From NCBI GenBank assembly GCA_028222445.1, contig JAOISU010000001.1, forward strand, positions 1 to 64,000: a DNA stretch of 64,000 bases, read 5' to 3'. Under the pieces are notes generated by a model. It was not told where the DNA came from. It searched no databases and saw only the letters and a program-made list of their open reading frames with translations. Position numbers and translations under genes: made by a program. Position 1 is the stretch's first letter, and each line of letters opens with the position of its first letter. The DNA comes from Candidatus Pelagibacter sp. GTDB taxonomy: Bacteria > Pseudomonadota > Alphaproteobacteria > Pelagibacterales > Pelagibacteraceae. Positions 38,822-47,602 of this stretch are shown here, in pieces.

Positions 38822-40165
38822 TTAAATATTAAATCTGTCTTTAATTGCATAAAACCACACCGCTAATCTAAAATAAAATGTTCTTAATTGAGGGAAGATA
38901 AATTTCTTAGGTAATCCTTTATAAATTTTTGAAATATCTAACTCTTTACTGTTTGATAATACTAACTTAGACAATTGTTTTCCAGTCCAAGGAGCAGCAC
39001 TTACTCCAACCCCATTATAGCCAAATCCATAATAAATCTCTTCATTATCAATTTTACCAATGGAGGGAGTTAATTTTTGAGATAAAGCAATTAATCCCCG
39101 CCAATTGTAATCAATATTAATATCTTTCCATTTAGGAAAAATGTCTTTTAAAAATTTTTCCATTTTCTTAGACATATTTAAATTAGATTGATCACTGCCA
39201 CTTAAATCCCCTCTAGTGCCAAATAAAATTCGGTTGTCAGGTAACTTTCGATAATAATATAAAAGATTTTTAGTATTAGCTATTGGAGAAAATGTTTTAA
39301 AATTATGTTGGTCAATTTCTTGCTTGGTTAAGGGTTGGGTGACAATAATATTTGAAATTACCGGTAAAATTCTTGAATTCATCTCCGGGATTAAGCCTTC
39401 TTGATAGAACCCGTTTGTTGCAACAACTATTTTTTTTGATCGAATAGATCCTTCTTTAGTCCTTAAAATATAATTACCCTTATCTTTATCAATTTTATCC
39501 ACTTTAGTGTGCTCGAAAATCTTTAGTTTTTTAGATAAAGCATATTTTGCAATGCCATTAACAAATTTAAGAGGATTGATTGCAAAACCAGGTTTATAAG
39601 AAAAAGCTCCAAATTGCTCTGTGCCCCCATGGCCAATTTTATCAAAGTCTTCTTTTGAAAAAATCTCAGTTTCAATGCCAAACTCTTCTCTGTAAGCTGT
39701 AGCTTGCTCTTTAATATCTTTAAACTTATTTGGATGATGGGCGACTACATAATTGCTATCCCCCGTTACATCGCAATCAATATTATATTCTTTTATAATA
39801 TCTCTTGTATAATTTGAGCCTTCGACAGAGTTTTTAAAGAACTTTTTAGTTTCATCATTACCATAAATAGATTGCATCTTTTTAAAAGACATTTTACTTG
39901 GTGGCAGACAACAAAAACCTGCATTACGAGATGAAGCCCCCCAACCTATTTTTCCAGCTTCAACTAAAATGACATCTAAATTATGATTTTCTATTAAATT
40001 AATTGCACAGGATAAACCAGTGTACCCTCCACCTATTACAACAATTTCTGAGCTGATATCTTTATTAAGTTTTTCTAGATTTAAATTTTCGCTTGAATGA
40101 TCTTCCCAATAACTACTAACTGGGGTGTTAAATTGATAAATATCAGAATGATAAATATTTTTCAT
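38822..40165 (-). CDS. FAD-dependent amine oxidoreductase (DAO family)
   Basis: A GxGxxG Rossmann motif VVIGGGYTGLSCAINL (about residue 42) and EAGKIGWGASSRNAGFCC (about 67-84) are typical of gamma-glutamylputrescine oxidase-like enzymes, which oxidise a secondary amine or polyamine conjugate. YYGFGYNGVGVSAAPWTG near 400 is the C-terminal FAD loop. ATG 40165 is taken rather than 40186 since the family starts near KNIYHSDIY. It lies downstream of the OsmC gene beyond a terminator. Confidence 0.85.
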   Translation of the reverse strand: MKNIYHSDIYQFNTPVSSYWEDHSSENLNLEKLNKDISSEIVVIGGGYTGLSCAINLIENHNLDVILVEAGKIGWGASSRNAGFCCLPPSKMSFKKMQSIYGNDETKKFFKNSVEGSNYTRDIIKEYNIDCDVTGDSNYVVAHHPNKFKDIKEQATAYREEFGIETEIFSKEDFDKIGHGGTEQFGAFSYKPGFAINPLKFVNGIAKYALSKKLKIFEHTKVDKIDKDKGNYILRTKEGSIRSKKIVVATNGFYQEGLIPEMNSRILPVISNIIVTQPLTKQEIDQHNFKTFSPIANTKNLLYYYRKLPDNRILFGTRGDLSGSDQSNLNMSKKMEKFLKDIFPKWKDINIDYNWRGLIALSQKLTPSIGKIDNEEIYYGFGYNGVGVSAAPWTGKQLSKLVLSNSKELDISKIYKGLPKKFIFPQLRTFYFRLAVWFYAIKDRFNI

Positions 40166-40246
40166 TAACAAGACCCTAGCACGCAATTAATACTTAATTC
40201 TAGTCAAACTTCTAATTTTTTAGGATTTGAAATGAACTTAAAAGAC

Positions 40247-40272
40247 TTAAGCCCTATTTTCATAGGGCTTAA
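40247..40272 (-). terminator. Terminator hairpin after the OsmC gene
   Basis: A perfect 10-base stem TTAAGCCCTA/TAGGGCTTAA with a six-base loop lies just downstream of the OsmC-like gene on its strand, followed by a short T-rich stretch. It separates the riboswitch-controlled operon from the FAD oxidoreductase. Confidence 0.7.
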
Positions 40273-40282
40273 ATTAGATTAG

Positions 40283-40834
40283 TTAAGCAGCACTTGCTCT
40301 TTGCTCTATGTGCTCTTTATTATTAGAACTTGAAGAAACCTTTTGAAACAATTTAATAGGAACTCCTTTTGATAAAATATCTAATACCGGGCAATGTGTA
40401 TTTACCGTATCAATCAATTTATCTATTTCTGCTTTAGGTGATGAAGATTTAATATCAACAGTTCCAGAGATGGATTGAAAGCCAGGTCTTGTGTTTTTAT
40501 TTAAAGCTAAAAAACCCTGAAGATCTAATTCACCTTTTAATTTAACATTAACACTCTCAATATTAATACCCGCTGCTGTAGCAAATGCTTTATAGGTTAT
40601 CTCCTGACACGTTGCTAACGCTGCTAATATTAACTCTACTGGGCTGGGTCCCTCATCTTTTCCACCAAAACTTTTGGGTTCATCAACAACTAATTTATGC
40701 TCTCTAAGAGTGACTACAGATTGAAGTCCTTCCTTAAGAATTGAATTGCTTTCATATTGGACCACAGCATTTTTTGGGTTGGCTGTAAAATCCTTCTGTA
40801 GATTACTTATTGTTTCTTTTAGATTATTACTCAT
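40283..40834 (-). CDS. OsmC/Ohr-family protein
   Basis: A 183 aa OsmC-like peroxidase-fold protein. SPVELILAALATCQEITYKA (about 84-103) carries the first redox cysteine and THCPVLDILSKG (about 144) the second. It reduces organic peroxides or handles reactive thiol species. It lies 73 bases downstream of bhmT, and its own leader is a SAM-V riboswitch, so it is repressed by high SAM independently of bhmT. That regulation suggests a sulfur or methionine-linked role. Confidence 0.85.
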   Translation of the reverse strand: MSNNLKETISNLQKDFTANPKNAVVQYESNSILKEGLQSVVTLREHKLVVDEPKSFGGKDEGPSPVELILAALATCQEITYKAFATAAGINIESVNVKLKGELDLQGFLALNKNTRPGFQSISGTVDIKSSSPKAEIDKLIDTVNTHCPVLDILSKGVPIKLFQKVSSSSNNKEHIEQRASAA

Positions 40835-40841
40835 TTTTTTA

Positions 40842-40900
40842 TCTCCTGTTTTAGTGCTTCGACATATGTCAGGCGCACAATTTAGTTAAATGCCCTTCTT
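40842..40900 (-). promoter_or_regulatory. SAM-V riboswitch of the OsmC gene
   Basis: The coding strand has GGGCATTTAACTAAATTGTG, CGCCTGAC, then GAAGCACTAAAACAGGAG, ending at the Shine-Dalgarno. The order matches the bhmT copy and the published SAM-V consensus of marine bacteria, in which SAM binding forms a pseudoknot that hides the ribosome site. It sits wholly in the 73-base gap after bhmT. Confidence 0.85.
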
Positions 40901-40907
40901 AATTTAT

Positions 40908-41969
40908 TTACGCTTTGTTTCCATATTCAGTCATATGTTTTGGAATTCTTTTATTTTTTCCATACATAAAATGATTTTCCATGTTCTCTCGATATTTACT
41001 TGCTGGAACAGTTAAACCAATAGATTCAGCAACTTCCCTAATCAACATTGGGTTTGCTCCACAGCATACTCCAAGGTAATTAATACCTAGCTCATAAGCA
41101 TCTTTTGCAAATTTACCTATTTCATATCTATTACAAAAGTGTGGGTCCAATGCTGTTGGAAACGTTCTTCCATGAGGCGATGGACATGCACAATTACTTC
41201 TGTCCGGTAGATTAAAAAATGTTGGGTAATCTTCACTGGTTCTATAAGGAATAGGTAAAGCTCCAACATGGCATTTAACTGCTTTTCTAATTTCTTTTAA
41301 AAAAGGAAACATAGTAGCAGGTCCTCTAAAACAATTTAAACCAACAACATCGGCCCCTAATTGCTCTAGCTCTTTACAGGTATCAACAACGGATTTTCCA
41401 TCTCTCATTTTATTTTCACCCATTGGAGATATGGTTAATACAGTTGGTAAACCTGTTTTTTTCATTATCTCTAAAGCTTTAAAAGCTTCTTCAGCATAAT
41501 AAAAAGTTTCACCAATTAACATATCAGCACCTTCTTCAACGGCCCAACCAATCATCTCTGTAAACATTCCTTCAACTTCTTTTTGAGATTGTGGATCATT
41601 ATGTTTCCAGATATTTGAATTTGAAATATTACCTGCCATCAAATTTGGTTTTGATCCTTTAGGAGTATCTAGTGCTACTTTTTTAGCAATTTTTAATGCT
41701 GAACGATTTAGTGGTTCGAGAAGTTCTTCCTTACCAATAACACGCATTTTTTCTCTGTGTCCATTATAAGTAAAGGCCTCAACTACATCAGATCCTGCAT
41801 GTTGAAATTCTCTATGTAGGTTTTCTAAAACTTCTGGATGATCTAATGACACCATTGGAACAAATTCCCCTGATGACATGTAGCCACGTCTTTCTATCTC
41901 AAATAAAAAACCTTCTGCGCATATAACCGGTCCTTTATCTAATCTTTCTTTTAATTTATTTGTGCTCAT
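40908..41969 (-). CDS. bhmT: Betaine-homocysteine S-methyltransferase
   Basis: Homocysteine S-methyltransferase family, 353 aa. The zinc cysteines are GLNCFRG (about residue 215) and GVCCGANP (about 300), and the N-terminal DHPEVLENLHREFQHAGSD fits the barrel. It makes methionine from homocysteine and glycine betaine, giving dimethylglycine. The start ATG 41969 follows AGAGG. It is preceded by a SAM-II aptamer with terminator and then a SAM-V aptamer. This gene next to phoB is a familiar SAR11 neighbourhood. Confidence 0.9.
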   Translation of the reverse strand: MSTNKLKERLDKGPVICAEGFLFEIERRGYMSSGEFVPMVSLDHPEVLENLHREFQHAGSDVVEAFTYNGHREKMRVIGKEELLEPLNRSALKIAKKVALDTPKGSKPNLMAGNISNSNIWKHNDPQSQKEVEGMFTEMIGWAVEEGADMLIGETFYYAEEAFKALEIMKKTGLPTVLTISPMGENKMRDGKSVVDTCKELEQLGADVVGLNCFRGPATMFPFLKEIRKAVKCHVGALPIPYRTSEDYPTFFNLPDRSNCACPSPHGRTFPTALDPHFCNRYEIGKFAKDAYELGINYLGVCCGANPMLIREVAESIGLTVPASKYRENMENHFMYGKNKRIPKHMTEYGNKA

Positions 41970-42027
41970 TTTTTTTCCTCTTGTTTTGGAGAAAAAAGGT
42001 CACAAAATAATAAGAGGTTATATTCAT
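41956..42027 (-). CDS. Possible 23 aa leader peptide overlapping the bhmT start
   Basis: An ATG at 42027 lies about 11 bases after the SAM-V-controlled AAGGAG and opens a 23-codon frame that ends 11 bases inside bhmT in another frame. A stem AAGAGG/CCTCTT lies around its start. It could couple translation to bhmT or be accidental. Confidence 0.3.
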   Translation of the reverse strand: MNITSYYFVTFFLQNKRKKNEHK

Positions 42028-42035
42028 AGGCCTCT

Positions 42036-42096
42036 TTTCTCCTTTTTAGTGCTTAAGCAAATGCAGGGCGCACAATATGGTTCAACTGCCCGGCTT
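42036..42096 (-). promoter_or_regulatory. SAM-V riboswitch of bhmT
   Basis: The coding strand has GGGCAGTTGAACCATATTGT, GCGCCCTGC, GCTTAAGCACTAAAAAGGAG. GGGC pairs with GCCC, and the closing GCAC...GGAG forms the pseudoknot that would mask the ribosome site. It shares the fixed core with the copy before the OsmC gene. It lies 30 bases downstream of the SAM-II terminator, giving a tandem arrangement. Confidence 0.9.
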
Positions 42097-42112
42097 AATT
42101 TTATGAAAGATA

Positions 42113-42142
42113 AAAAAAAACCACCTGTCTAAAGCGGTGGTT
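42113..42142 (-). terminator. Intrinsic terminator between SAM-II and SAM-V
   Basis: On the coding strand a stem AACCACC/GGTGGTT with a ten-base loop (GCTTTAGACA) is followed by at least seven T residues. The loop side CGCTTTAG is complementary to CTAAAGCG at the end of the SAM-II aptamer, so ligand-bound aptamer would free the terminator to form. Confidence 0.85.
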
Positions 42143-42144
42143 GA

Positions 42145-42202
42145 AGCGTCGCTTTAGCAGGATTTATAACGCGCTCTGCAATTTAACTTAACTCAGCGCA
42201 AT
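42145..42202 (-). promoter_or_regulatory. SAM-II riboswitch aptamer
   Basis: The coding strand reads TTGCGCTGAGTTAA, then TTGCAGAGCGCGTTATAAAT, then GCTAAAGCG. This matches the published marine SAM-II aptamer element by element: GCGCTGA, TTGCA, GCGCG, ATAAAT, GCTAAA. It forms an H-type pseudoknot binding SAM. Together with the following terminator it should stop bhmT transcription when SAM is abundant. Confidence 0.9.
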
Positions 42203-42230
42203 TACATATAATCAACTTTCTCTCAAAATG

Positions 42231-42392
42231 TCAAATGAAATAGATGATGGTTAGAATTATGAGAATAATGACAATCCAAATAGTAAGATTAGTTAAAAAC
42301 TGCTTTAATTTAGAATTAGATTGTAGAAAAGCTGGGAGTACTAATAAGAGTATCCCTAGCATATAAACAAAGGGTAATATCTGATCTGCCAT
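42231..42392 (-). CDS. Small two-helix membrane protein (53 aa)
   Basis: A 54-codon ATG frame with two hydrophobic helices (about residues 5-23 and 36-52) joined by QSNSKLKQFLTN. The pattern resembles the N-terminal membrane part of alphaproteobacterial TIGR02281-type aspartic protease proteins, without the protease domain. It abuts the stop of the DUF1737 gene. Function unknown. Confidence 0.6.
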   Translation of the reverse strand: MADQILPFVYMLGILLLVLPAFLQSNSKLKQFLTNLTIWIVIILIILTIIYFI

Positions 42393-42599
42393 TTATATCG
42401 ATGATAGCTTCATCTTTTTTGAATACTTTTTCTGAGGTGAATTTTTTATAACTGCTTGAGCACAACGCATGACCCCTCTTTTTTTATCAAAGGTCATTTT
42501 GGGTTCACCATACAATTTCCATCCATTGGATATGGCCTCCGTTACACGATGGCAAAATTCTGAAGTGTCGTCACTTGTAATAAATCTATAACCTTTCAT
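42393..42599 (-). CDS. DUF1737 protein (68 aa)
   Basis: YRFITSDDTSEFCHRVTEAI, GWKLYGEPKMTFD and RCAQAVIK are the DUF1737 pattern. Family function unknown. ATG 42599 follows AAGG and sits 35 bases after the TAGACA of leader copy 6. It abuts the 53 aa membrane protein gene. Confidence 0.8.
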   Translation of the reverse strand: MKGYRFITSDDTSEFCHRVTEAISNGWKLYGEPKMTFDKKRGVMRCAQAVIKNSPQKKYSKKMKLSSI

Positions 42600-42640
42600 A
42601 ATCAGACCTTAACAAGTCCTAAATCATGTGTCTATGTTCA
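42600..42640 (-). repeat. Dispersed leader repeat, copy 6 (degenerate)
   Basis: It reads TAGACACATGATT, then TTGTTAAGG, with the ATG 35 bases after TAGACA. The upstream half differs from the other copies. It is the last copy in the window and lies where the accessory region meets the phosphate regulon. Confidence 0.6.
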
Positions 42641-42684
42641 GTTTATTATTATTATTTTAAGTCTTTATGCTTCTACAGTCATTA

Positions 42685-43365
42685 CTAATTTAATGAATAG
42701 CCAGCTGATCTTACGGTTCTAATTAATTCTTTAAATCCATCAATATTAATACTTTGTCTAAGTCTTCTTATATGAACATCAACTGTTCTTGTTTCAACAT
42801 TGATATTATCAGACCAAACATTCTCTAGAATTTGATCTCTTGAGTAAACACGTTTAGGGTTTTTAATAAAAAAATTGATTAAATCATATTCCTTGGGTCC
42901 CAAATGAATTTCTTTGTTTTTTCTAAAAACACGTCGTGTTAATCTATCCACCTTAAGGTCTTCGAATTCAACAATATCAGAAACTAATGAGGGCTTAGAT
43001 CTTCGAAGTAGCGCTTTTATTCTTGCAAGTAATTCTGGGAAACTAAAGGGTTTGGTGATGTAATCATCTGCACCAGAGTTTAACCCTTTAATCTTATCTT
43101 CATCCTCACCCTTAGCAGTAAGCATTATGATTGGAATTTCTTTAAATTTTTTTTCTTTTTTTAAAATTTTACAAATTTCTACGCCAGAAAAATCAGGTAA
43201 CATCCAGTCTAATAAAACAAGATCAGGAAATAATCTTTTAATATCTTCAATACCCTCATTGCCATTGTCTGATGATGAAACTTTATAACCTTCTTTTTCA
43301 AGGTTATATTTAACTAAAGTGATAATGGGTTGTTCGTCTTCTACAATATGAATGCTAACGCTCAT
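42685..43365 (-). CDS. phoB: Phosphate regulon response regulator
   Basis: A 226 aa OmpR/PhoB-type regulator. The receiver domain has DE near residue 11, the phosphoacceptor Asp in LLDWMLP (about 54) and Lys in ITKPF (about 105). A winged-helix DNA-binding domain starts near 135 (LGPKEYDLINFF, then VDVHIRRLRQ). It activates Pho-box promoters when phosphorylated by PhoR. It is the last gene of the pst-phoU-phoB run and its start shares a base with the phoU stop. Confidence 0.95.
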   Translation of the reverse strand: MSVSIHIVEDEQPIITLVKYNLEKEGYKVSSSDNGNEGIEDIKRLFPDLVLLDWMLPDFSGVEICKILKKEKKFKEIPIIMLTAKGEDEDKIKGLNSGADDYITKPFSFPELLARIKALLRRSKPSLVSDIVEFEDLKVDRLTRRVFRKNKEIHLGPKEYDLINFFIKNPKRVYSRDQILENVWSDNINVETRTVDVHIRRLRQSINIDGFKELIRTVRSAGYSLN

Positions 43366-44063
43366 TAGTTTGGATCAAAATCTTTACCTTTAGGTCTTGC
43401 TCCTTCAATATGCTCTCCCTCGATTAGATAAAATAAAGCTTCAGCGATATTAGTAATATGATCTCCTGCTCTTTCAATATTTTTAGTCACAAACAATAAG
43501 TGTGTTGCTAGATCTAAATTTTTTTTATCTTTGCTTAAGAAATTTGCAACTTCATTCATTGCGATATGTGTTAAATCATCTACTCTCTCATCTGATTTCC
43601 AAATTTTAACAGCAGCTTCTTTTGACTGGTTAAGATAAGCATCCAAAACATCTTTCAATTGTCTTTGAACTAACTCCCCTAATCTTTTTAAACTGGCAAT
43701 TAACTCTTCTGGAAGATCGCGTGGTAAAGGTTTGATCTTTTTAGCAACACTTTTTGCTAAATCACCAATACGTTCAAGATCACTTGAAATTTTTAAAGTT
43801 GAAATAGTTAATCTTAAATCAATTGCCATCGGGGCTCTTTTAACGAGTACTGTTACAATCTGCTCTTCAATAGTTGCTCTTAACTCATTAATTTTTTCAT
43901 CATTTTTAATAATGTTTTCAGCAGCTTCTTTATCAACTTTGATGATGGCCTCCATTGAGTCTGTCAACTGAGCTTCAACTAAGCTACCCATTTTAATTAA
44001 GTTATCATTTAAACTTTGTAATTCATCCTCGTAGGATTTAACAATATGTGTAATATCTGACAT
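43365..44063 (-). CDS. phoU: Phosphate transport system regulator PhoU
   Basis: Two repeated three-helix PhoU domains in 232 aa. The first contains RATIEEQIVTVLVKRAPMAIDLR, given here in part (RAPMAIDLRLTISTLKISSD), and the second repeats the pattern near 170-210 with DLATHLLFVTKNIERAGDH. It links PstSCAB to PhoR and represses the regulon when phosphate is ample. It overlaps phoB and lies two bases after pstB. Confidence 0.95.
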   Translation of the reverse strand: MSDITHIVKSYEDELQSLNDNLIKMGSLVEAQLTDSMEAIIKVDKEAAENIIKNDEKINELRATIEEQIVTVLVKRAPMAIDLRLTISTLKISSDLERIGDLAKSVAKKIKPLPRDLPEELIASLKRLGELVQRQLKDVLDAYLNQSKEAAVKIWKSDERVDDLTHIAMNEVANFLSKDKKNLDLATHLLFVTKNIERAGDHITNIAEALFYLIEGEHIEGARPKGKDFDPN

Positions 44064-44065
44064 GA

Positions 44066-44833
44066 TTAACCAAACCTCCCTGTAATATAATCCTGGGTCA
44101 TTTTATTTCCAGGGTTTTTAAATATTTTCTCTGTTGTATCCACTTCAATTATTTTTCCTAAATGGAAAAAGCCAGTTCTTTGAGAAACTCTTACAGCTTG
44201 GGACATTGAATGAGTAACAATGACTATTGTATAACTTTTTTTAAGTTCATCAATTAATTCTTCAATTTTAGCAGTGGCAATAGGGTCTAGTGCTGAACAC
44301 GGTTCATCCATTAAAATAACTTGAGGATTTACTGATATGGCTCTTGCAATACATAATCTTTGCTGCTGACCTCCAGATAAACCTGTGCCTGCTTCATTTA
44401 ACCTGTCTTTAACTTCGTTCCATAAAGCTGCTTTTTTTAAACTATTCTCAACAATTTCATCCATATCTGTTTTATTTTCTGCTAAACCATGAATGGTTGG
44501 TCCATAAGAAATATTATCATAAATACTTTTTGGAAAAGGATTGGGTTTTTGAAAAACCATACCAATTTTCTCTCGAAGTCCTACAACATCCAGGTTTTTG
44601 TCAATGATCTCTTCATCATCTATTGTAATTGATCCTTCAACTTTACAAATATCAATAACATCATTCATTCTGTTTATACATCTTATGAAGGTTGATTTTC
44701 CACATCCAGAAGGACCGATTAAAGCTGTAACTTCTTTGTCATAGATATCCAAATCTACATCGAAGAGTGCTTGTTTTTCTCCATAATGCACATTTAAATT
44801 ACTGCTTTTAATTTTTATTTTATTATTTTTCAT
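44066..44833 (-). CDS. pstB: Phosphate ABC transporter ATP-binding protein
   Basis: A 255 aa ABC ATPase: Walker [14 protein letters not shown] (about 37-49), signature [14 protein letters not shown] (about 150), Walker [14 protein letters not shown] (about 170), switch His in VTHSM. ATG 44833 shares one base with the pstA stop and follows AAGGAAG; the GTG six bases upstream is less likely. It energises phosphate import. Confidence 0.95.
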   Translation of the reverse strand: MKNNKIKIKSSNLNVHYGEKQALFDVDLDIYDKEVTALIGPSGCGKSTFIRCINRMNDVIDICKVEGSITIDDEEIIDKNLDVVGLREKIGMVFQKPNPFPKSIYDNISYGPTIHGLAENKTDMDEIVENSLKKAALWNEVKDRLNEAGTGLSGGQQQRLCIARAISVNPQVILMDEPCSALDPIATAKIEELIDELKKSYTIVIVTHSMSQAVRVSQRTGFFHLGKIIEVDTTEKIFKNPGNKMTQDYITGRFG

Positions 44834-46092
44834 TACCACTTCCTTTCAAATTTTTGTCGTAAGTAAACTGCTATAAAATTTAATGTAATTAAAAAACTTA
44901 AAAGAACCATAATAGTTGCTGAAGTTTTTTCTACAAACCCTCTTTCTGCTTGTTCAGACCATAAATACACCTGTACTGGCAACGAAGCTGATGGATCCGT
45001 TGGAATAGATGGAATATCGACCACAAAAGCAACCATGCCAATCAATATTAAGGGCGCTGTTTCCCCAAGCGCTTGGGCCAAACCAATAATAGTTCCTGAC
45101 AAAGTGCCTGGAATTGCTAAAGGCAGAACATGATGTGTAACTGATTGAACTTTAGATGCGCCAATTGCAAGCGCTCCTTCTCTAATTGAAGGAGGTACTG
45201 CTTTTAAGGAAGCTCTACATGGAATAATAATTCTTGGTAAAGTCATTAAGGCTAAAGTAATTCCTGCAACTAATGGAGTTGATCTTGGTAGATGAAAGGT
45301 CCCAAGCAAAATACCCAAACCTAATAATCCAAATACAATGGAAGGTACTGCTGCTAAATTATTTATATTAATTTCTATAAAATCAGTAATTTTATTTTTA
45401 GGAGCAAATTCCTCTAAATAAACTGAAGCTGCAATAGCGATTGGAAAAGATAATAATAAAGTAATTACAATGGTAAAAAATGAACCCACTAAGGCTCCAC
45501 CAATTCCTGCAAGTTCAGGGTTTCTTGAATCTCCTTTAGTAAACAAATATGAGTTAAATATTTTATTAACTTTTCCTTCATTAACTAATTCGTCATAAAA
45601 ATTTAATTGAAAATTATTAATCCGTCTTCGCTCTTCTGGAAGTTCTCTAGGGTAATTACCTTTATGCAATTGATCAAAATCATCTGATGCAGTTAGTTTT
45701 AATACAGTGGTTTGATTTAAAGCTTTTGGATTATCAAGTAAAAAGTTTCTTATTTCATATTCATAATCAGGACTAAATAAATTAATTAATAACTTTTCTT
45801 CAGTTAAACCATTAACTTTTTTTACTTTAAGAATACTATCAATTGCTAGTTCATAGTAATCTGTATTTTCTAAATCTTCGAGTGGAGGCGATTCACTTAA
45901 TTCTAAAGTATCAGCATCAAAATTTACCTCAACATCGATAGTTGTTTTTAAAAATGCGCCACTGCCTTTTGAAAAGATAGCATTTAATAAAAAGATTACA
46001 AAAAAAATTGCTAGTAAAATAGAAGTTAATCCATAGAGCTTAAATCTTTTTTCAGCATTATGTCGTTTTTTTAATCGTTGCTCTTTATTCAT
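44833..46092 (-). CDS. pstA: Phosphate ABC transporter permease PstA
   Basis: A 419 aa protein with an N-terminal helix, a periplasmic domain (about 55-190) and the PstA permease core starting near [19 protein letters not shown]. The coupling loop is [20 protein letters not shown]. It is longer than E. coli PstA (about 296 aa) because of the periplasmic insertion, a form seen in alphaproteobacteria. ATG 46092 overlaps the pstC end by eight bases. Confidence 0.9.
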   Translation of the reverse strand: MNKEQRLKKRHNAEKRFKLYGLTSILLAIFFVIFLLNAIFSKGSGAFLKTTIDVEVNFDADTLELSESPPLEDLENTDYYELAIDSILKVKKVNGLTEEKLLINLFSPDYEYEIRNFLLDNPKALNQTTVLKLTASDDFDQLHKGNYPRELPEERRRINNFQLNFYDELVNEGKVNKIFNSYLFTKGDSRNPELAGIGGALVGSFFTIVITLLLSFPIAIAASVYLEEFAPKNKITDFIEININNLAAVPSIVFGLLGLGILLGTFHLPRSTPLVAGITLALMTLPRIIIPCRASLKAVPPSIREGALAIGASKVQSVTHHVLPLAIPGTLSGTIIGLAQALGETAPLILIGMVAFVVDIPSIPTDPSASLPVQVYLWSEQAERGFVEKTSATIMVLLSFLITLNFIAVYLRQKFERKW

Positions 46093-47485
46093 ATTTTTCT
46101 CTATATTTTTTAACAAATCTTAAGGCTATGTAGTTTAAAATTAATGTTGCAAAGAAAAGTGTTAAGCCCAATGCAAAAGCAGATTGTGTTTTTGGACTAT
46201 CGAACTCCTGATCGCCAATTAATAACATTACAATTTGAGTGGTGATGGTAGTGGTCGACTCAAGTGGATTAATGGTTAGATTTGCGGCTAAACCAGCAGC
46301 CATTACCACAATCATTGTTTCACCAATGGCTCTTGATACAGCTAATAACACCGAGCCCACAATCCCTGGTAATGCAGCAGGAATTACAACATTTTTAATA
46401 GTTTCTGATTTGGTTGCTCCAATTGCATAAGATCCATCTCTTAAAGATTGAGGGACTGCATTAATCACGTCATCAGATAATGAAGACACATAAGGAATAA
46501 TCATAACCCCCATTACCAATCCTGCAGCAAGAGCACTTTCAGAAGATACCTCTAAATTTAACTTTTCACCTAATTCTCTAAAAAAGGGGCCGACAGTAAG
46601 CGCTGCAAAAAAACCATATACAACTGTTGGAATTCCAGCCAGTATTTCAATAATTGGTTTAGAATATTTTCTAACTTTAGAACTTGCGTACTCTGCCATA
46701 TAAATTCCAGAAAATAATCCAATAGGAACAGCTACAAGCATTGCAATCAGAGCTATAAATGCTGTACCAGCAAATAAAGGAACAGAACCAAAAGCACCTT
46801 TTAAATTTTCATATTCTAAAGCTGTAATTGCTGAGGCATCACTAACGAAAGCTCTTTGAGGACTCCAATTCATTCCAAACAAAAAATCAAAAATATTAAT
46901 TGCTGAAAAAAATTTTAAACTTTCAAATAAAAGAGAGAAAATAATTCCCATTGTTGTTAATATAGCAACTAGAGAACATACAAAAAGTAATCCTGTTAAA
47001 ATTTTTTCAACATCATGTCTTGCTTTATTATTTTTTGAAATTCTAAAAATCCCATATGAGATAGCAGCAATAAAAGTTGATAATAATAAAACAATTTTAG
47101 AATTTTGAGCAATTGTTTGTAAATTTTCATAATTCTTAACACCTATTTTAATTTCTTCAGTTAAGGTTCCTGAAAAATTACCCTCATAAAGTGATCTAAT
47201 TTTTTGATAAAGTAAATTAAGTTGGTCACTCGAATAATTTAAATCGTTTTGAATTAAAGTTTGTGAGATCAAATATTTAATAATCGCTGGTTCAAATATA
47301 GACCAAAATAATAATATAATTAATGCTGGTAACGCACACCATAAAGCTAGATAATAACCATAATAATTTGGTAGAGCGTTAATCTTTATAGATTGTGTTG
47401 ATGTAATTTTTCTTATTCTAGAGCGACCATATAAAAATGATAGATAGCTAAATATTGTAACTAATAATAAAATTATAATATTCAT
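46085..47485 (-). CDS. pstC: Phosphate ABC transporter permease PstC
   Basis: A 466 aa protein: extra N-terminal membrane segments and a periplasmic loop precede the permease core (FGSVPLFAGTAFIALIAMLV), and the coupling loop is LRDGSYAIGATKSETIKNVV. It is longer than the usual 320 aa, in parallel with its PstA partner. It lies downstream of pstS beyond a terminator, so read-through or processing would set lower permease levels. Confidence 0.9.
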   Translation of the reverse strand: MNIIILLLVTIFSYLSFLYGRSRIRKITSTQSIKINALPNYYGYYLALWCALPALIILLFWSIFEPAIIKYLISQTLIQNDLNYSSDQLNLLYQKIRSLYEGNFSGTLTEEIKIGVKNYENLQTIAQNSKIVLLLSTFIAAISYGIFRISKNNKARHDVEKILTGLLFVCSLVAILTTMGIIFSLLFESLKFFSAINIFDFLFGMNWSPQRAFVSDASAITALEYENLKGAFGSVPLFAGTAFIALIAMLVAVPIGLFSGIYMAEYASSKVRKYSKPIIEILAGIPTVVYGFFAALTVGPFFRELGEKLNLEVSSESALAAGLVMGVMIIPYVSSLSDDVINAVPQSLRDGSYAIGATKSETIKNVVIPAALPGIVGSVLLAVSRAIGETMIVVMAAGLAANLTINPLESTTTITTQIVMLLIGDQEFDSPKTQSAFALGLTLFFATLILNYIALRFVKKYREKYE

Positions 47486-47555
47486 GAGCTTATGTATTAC
47501 AGTTTTAATGTTACAGATTTGTTACAATTTTAAACTACAAATTGTACTAATAAAA

Positions 47556-47580
47556 AAGGCCAGAAGCTTATTCTGGCCTT
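47556..47580 (-). terminator. Terminator hairpin between pstS and pstC
   Basis: A 10-base stem AAGGCCAGAA/TTCTGGCCTT with a five-base loop (TAAGC on the coding strand) is followed by TTTTTTA. A partial terminator directly after pstS is a common way to express the binding protein more than the permeases. Confidence 0.85.
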
Positions 47581-47602
47581 GATTATGTTTGAGGAATTTA
47601 AA

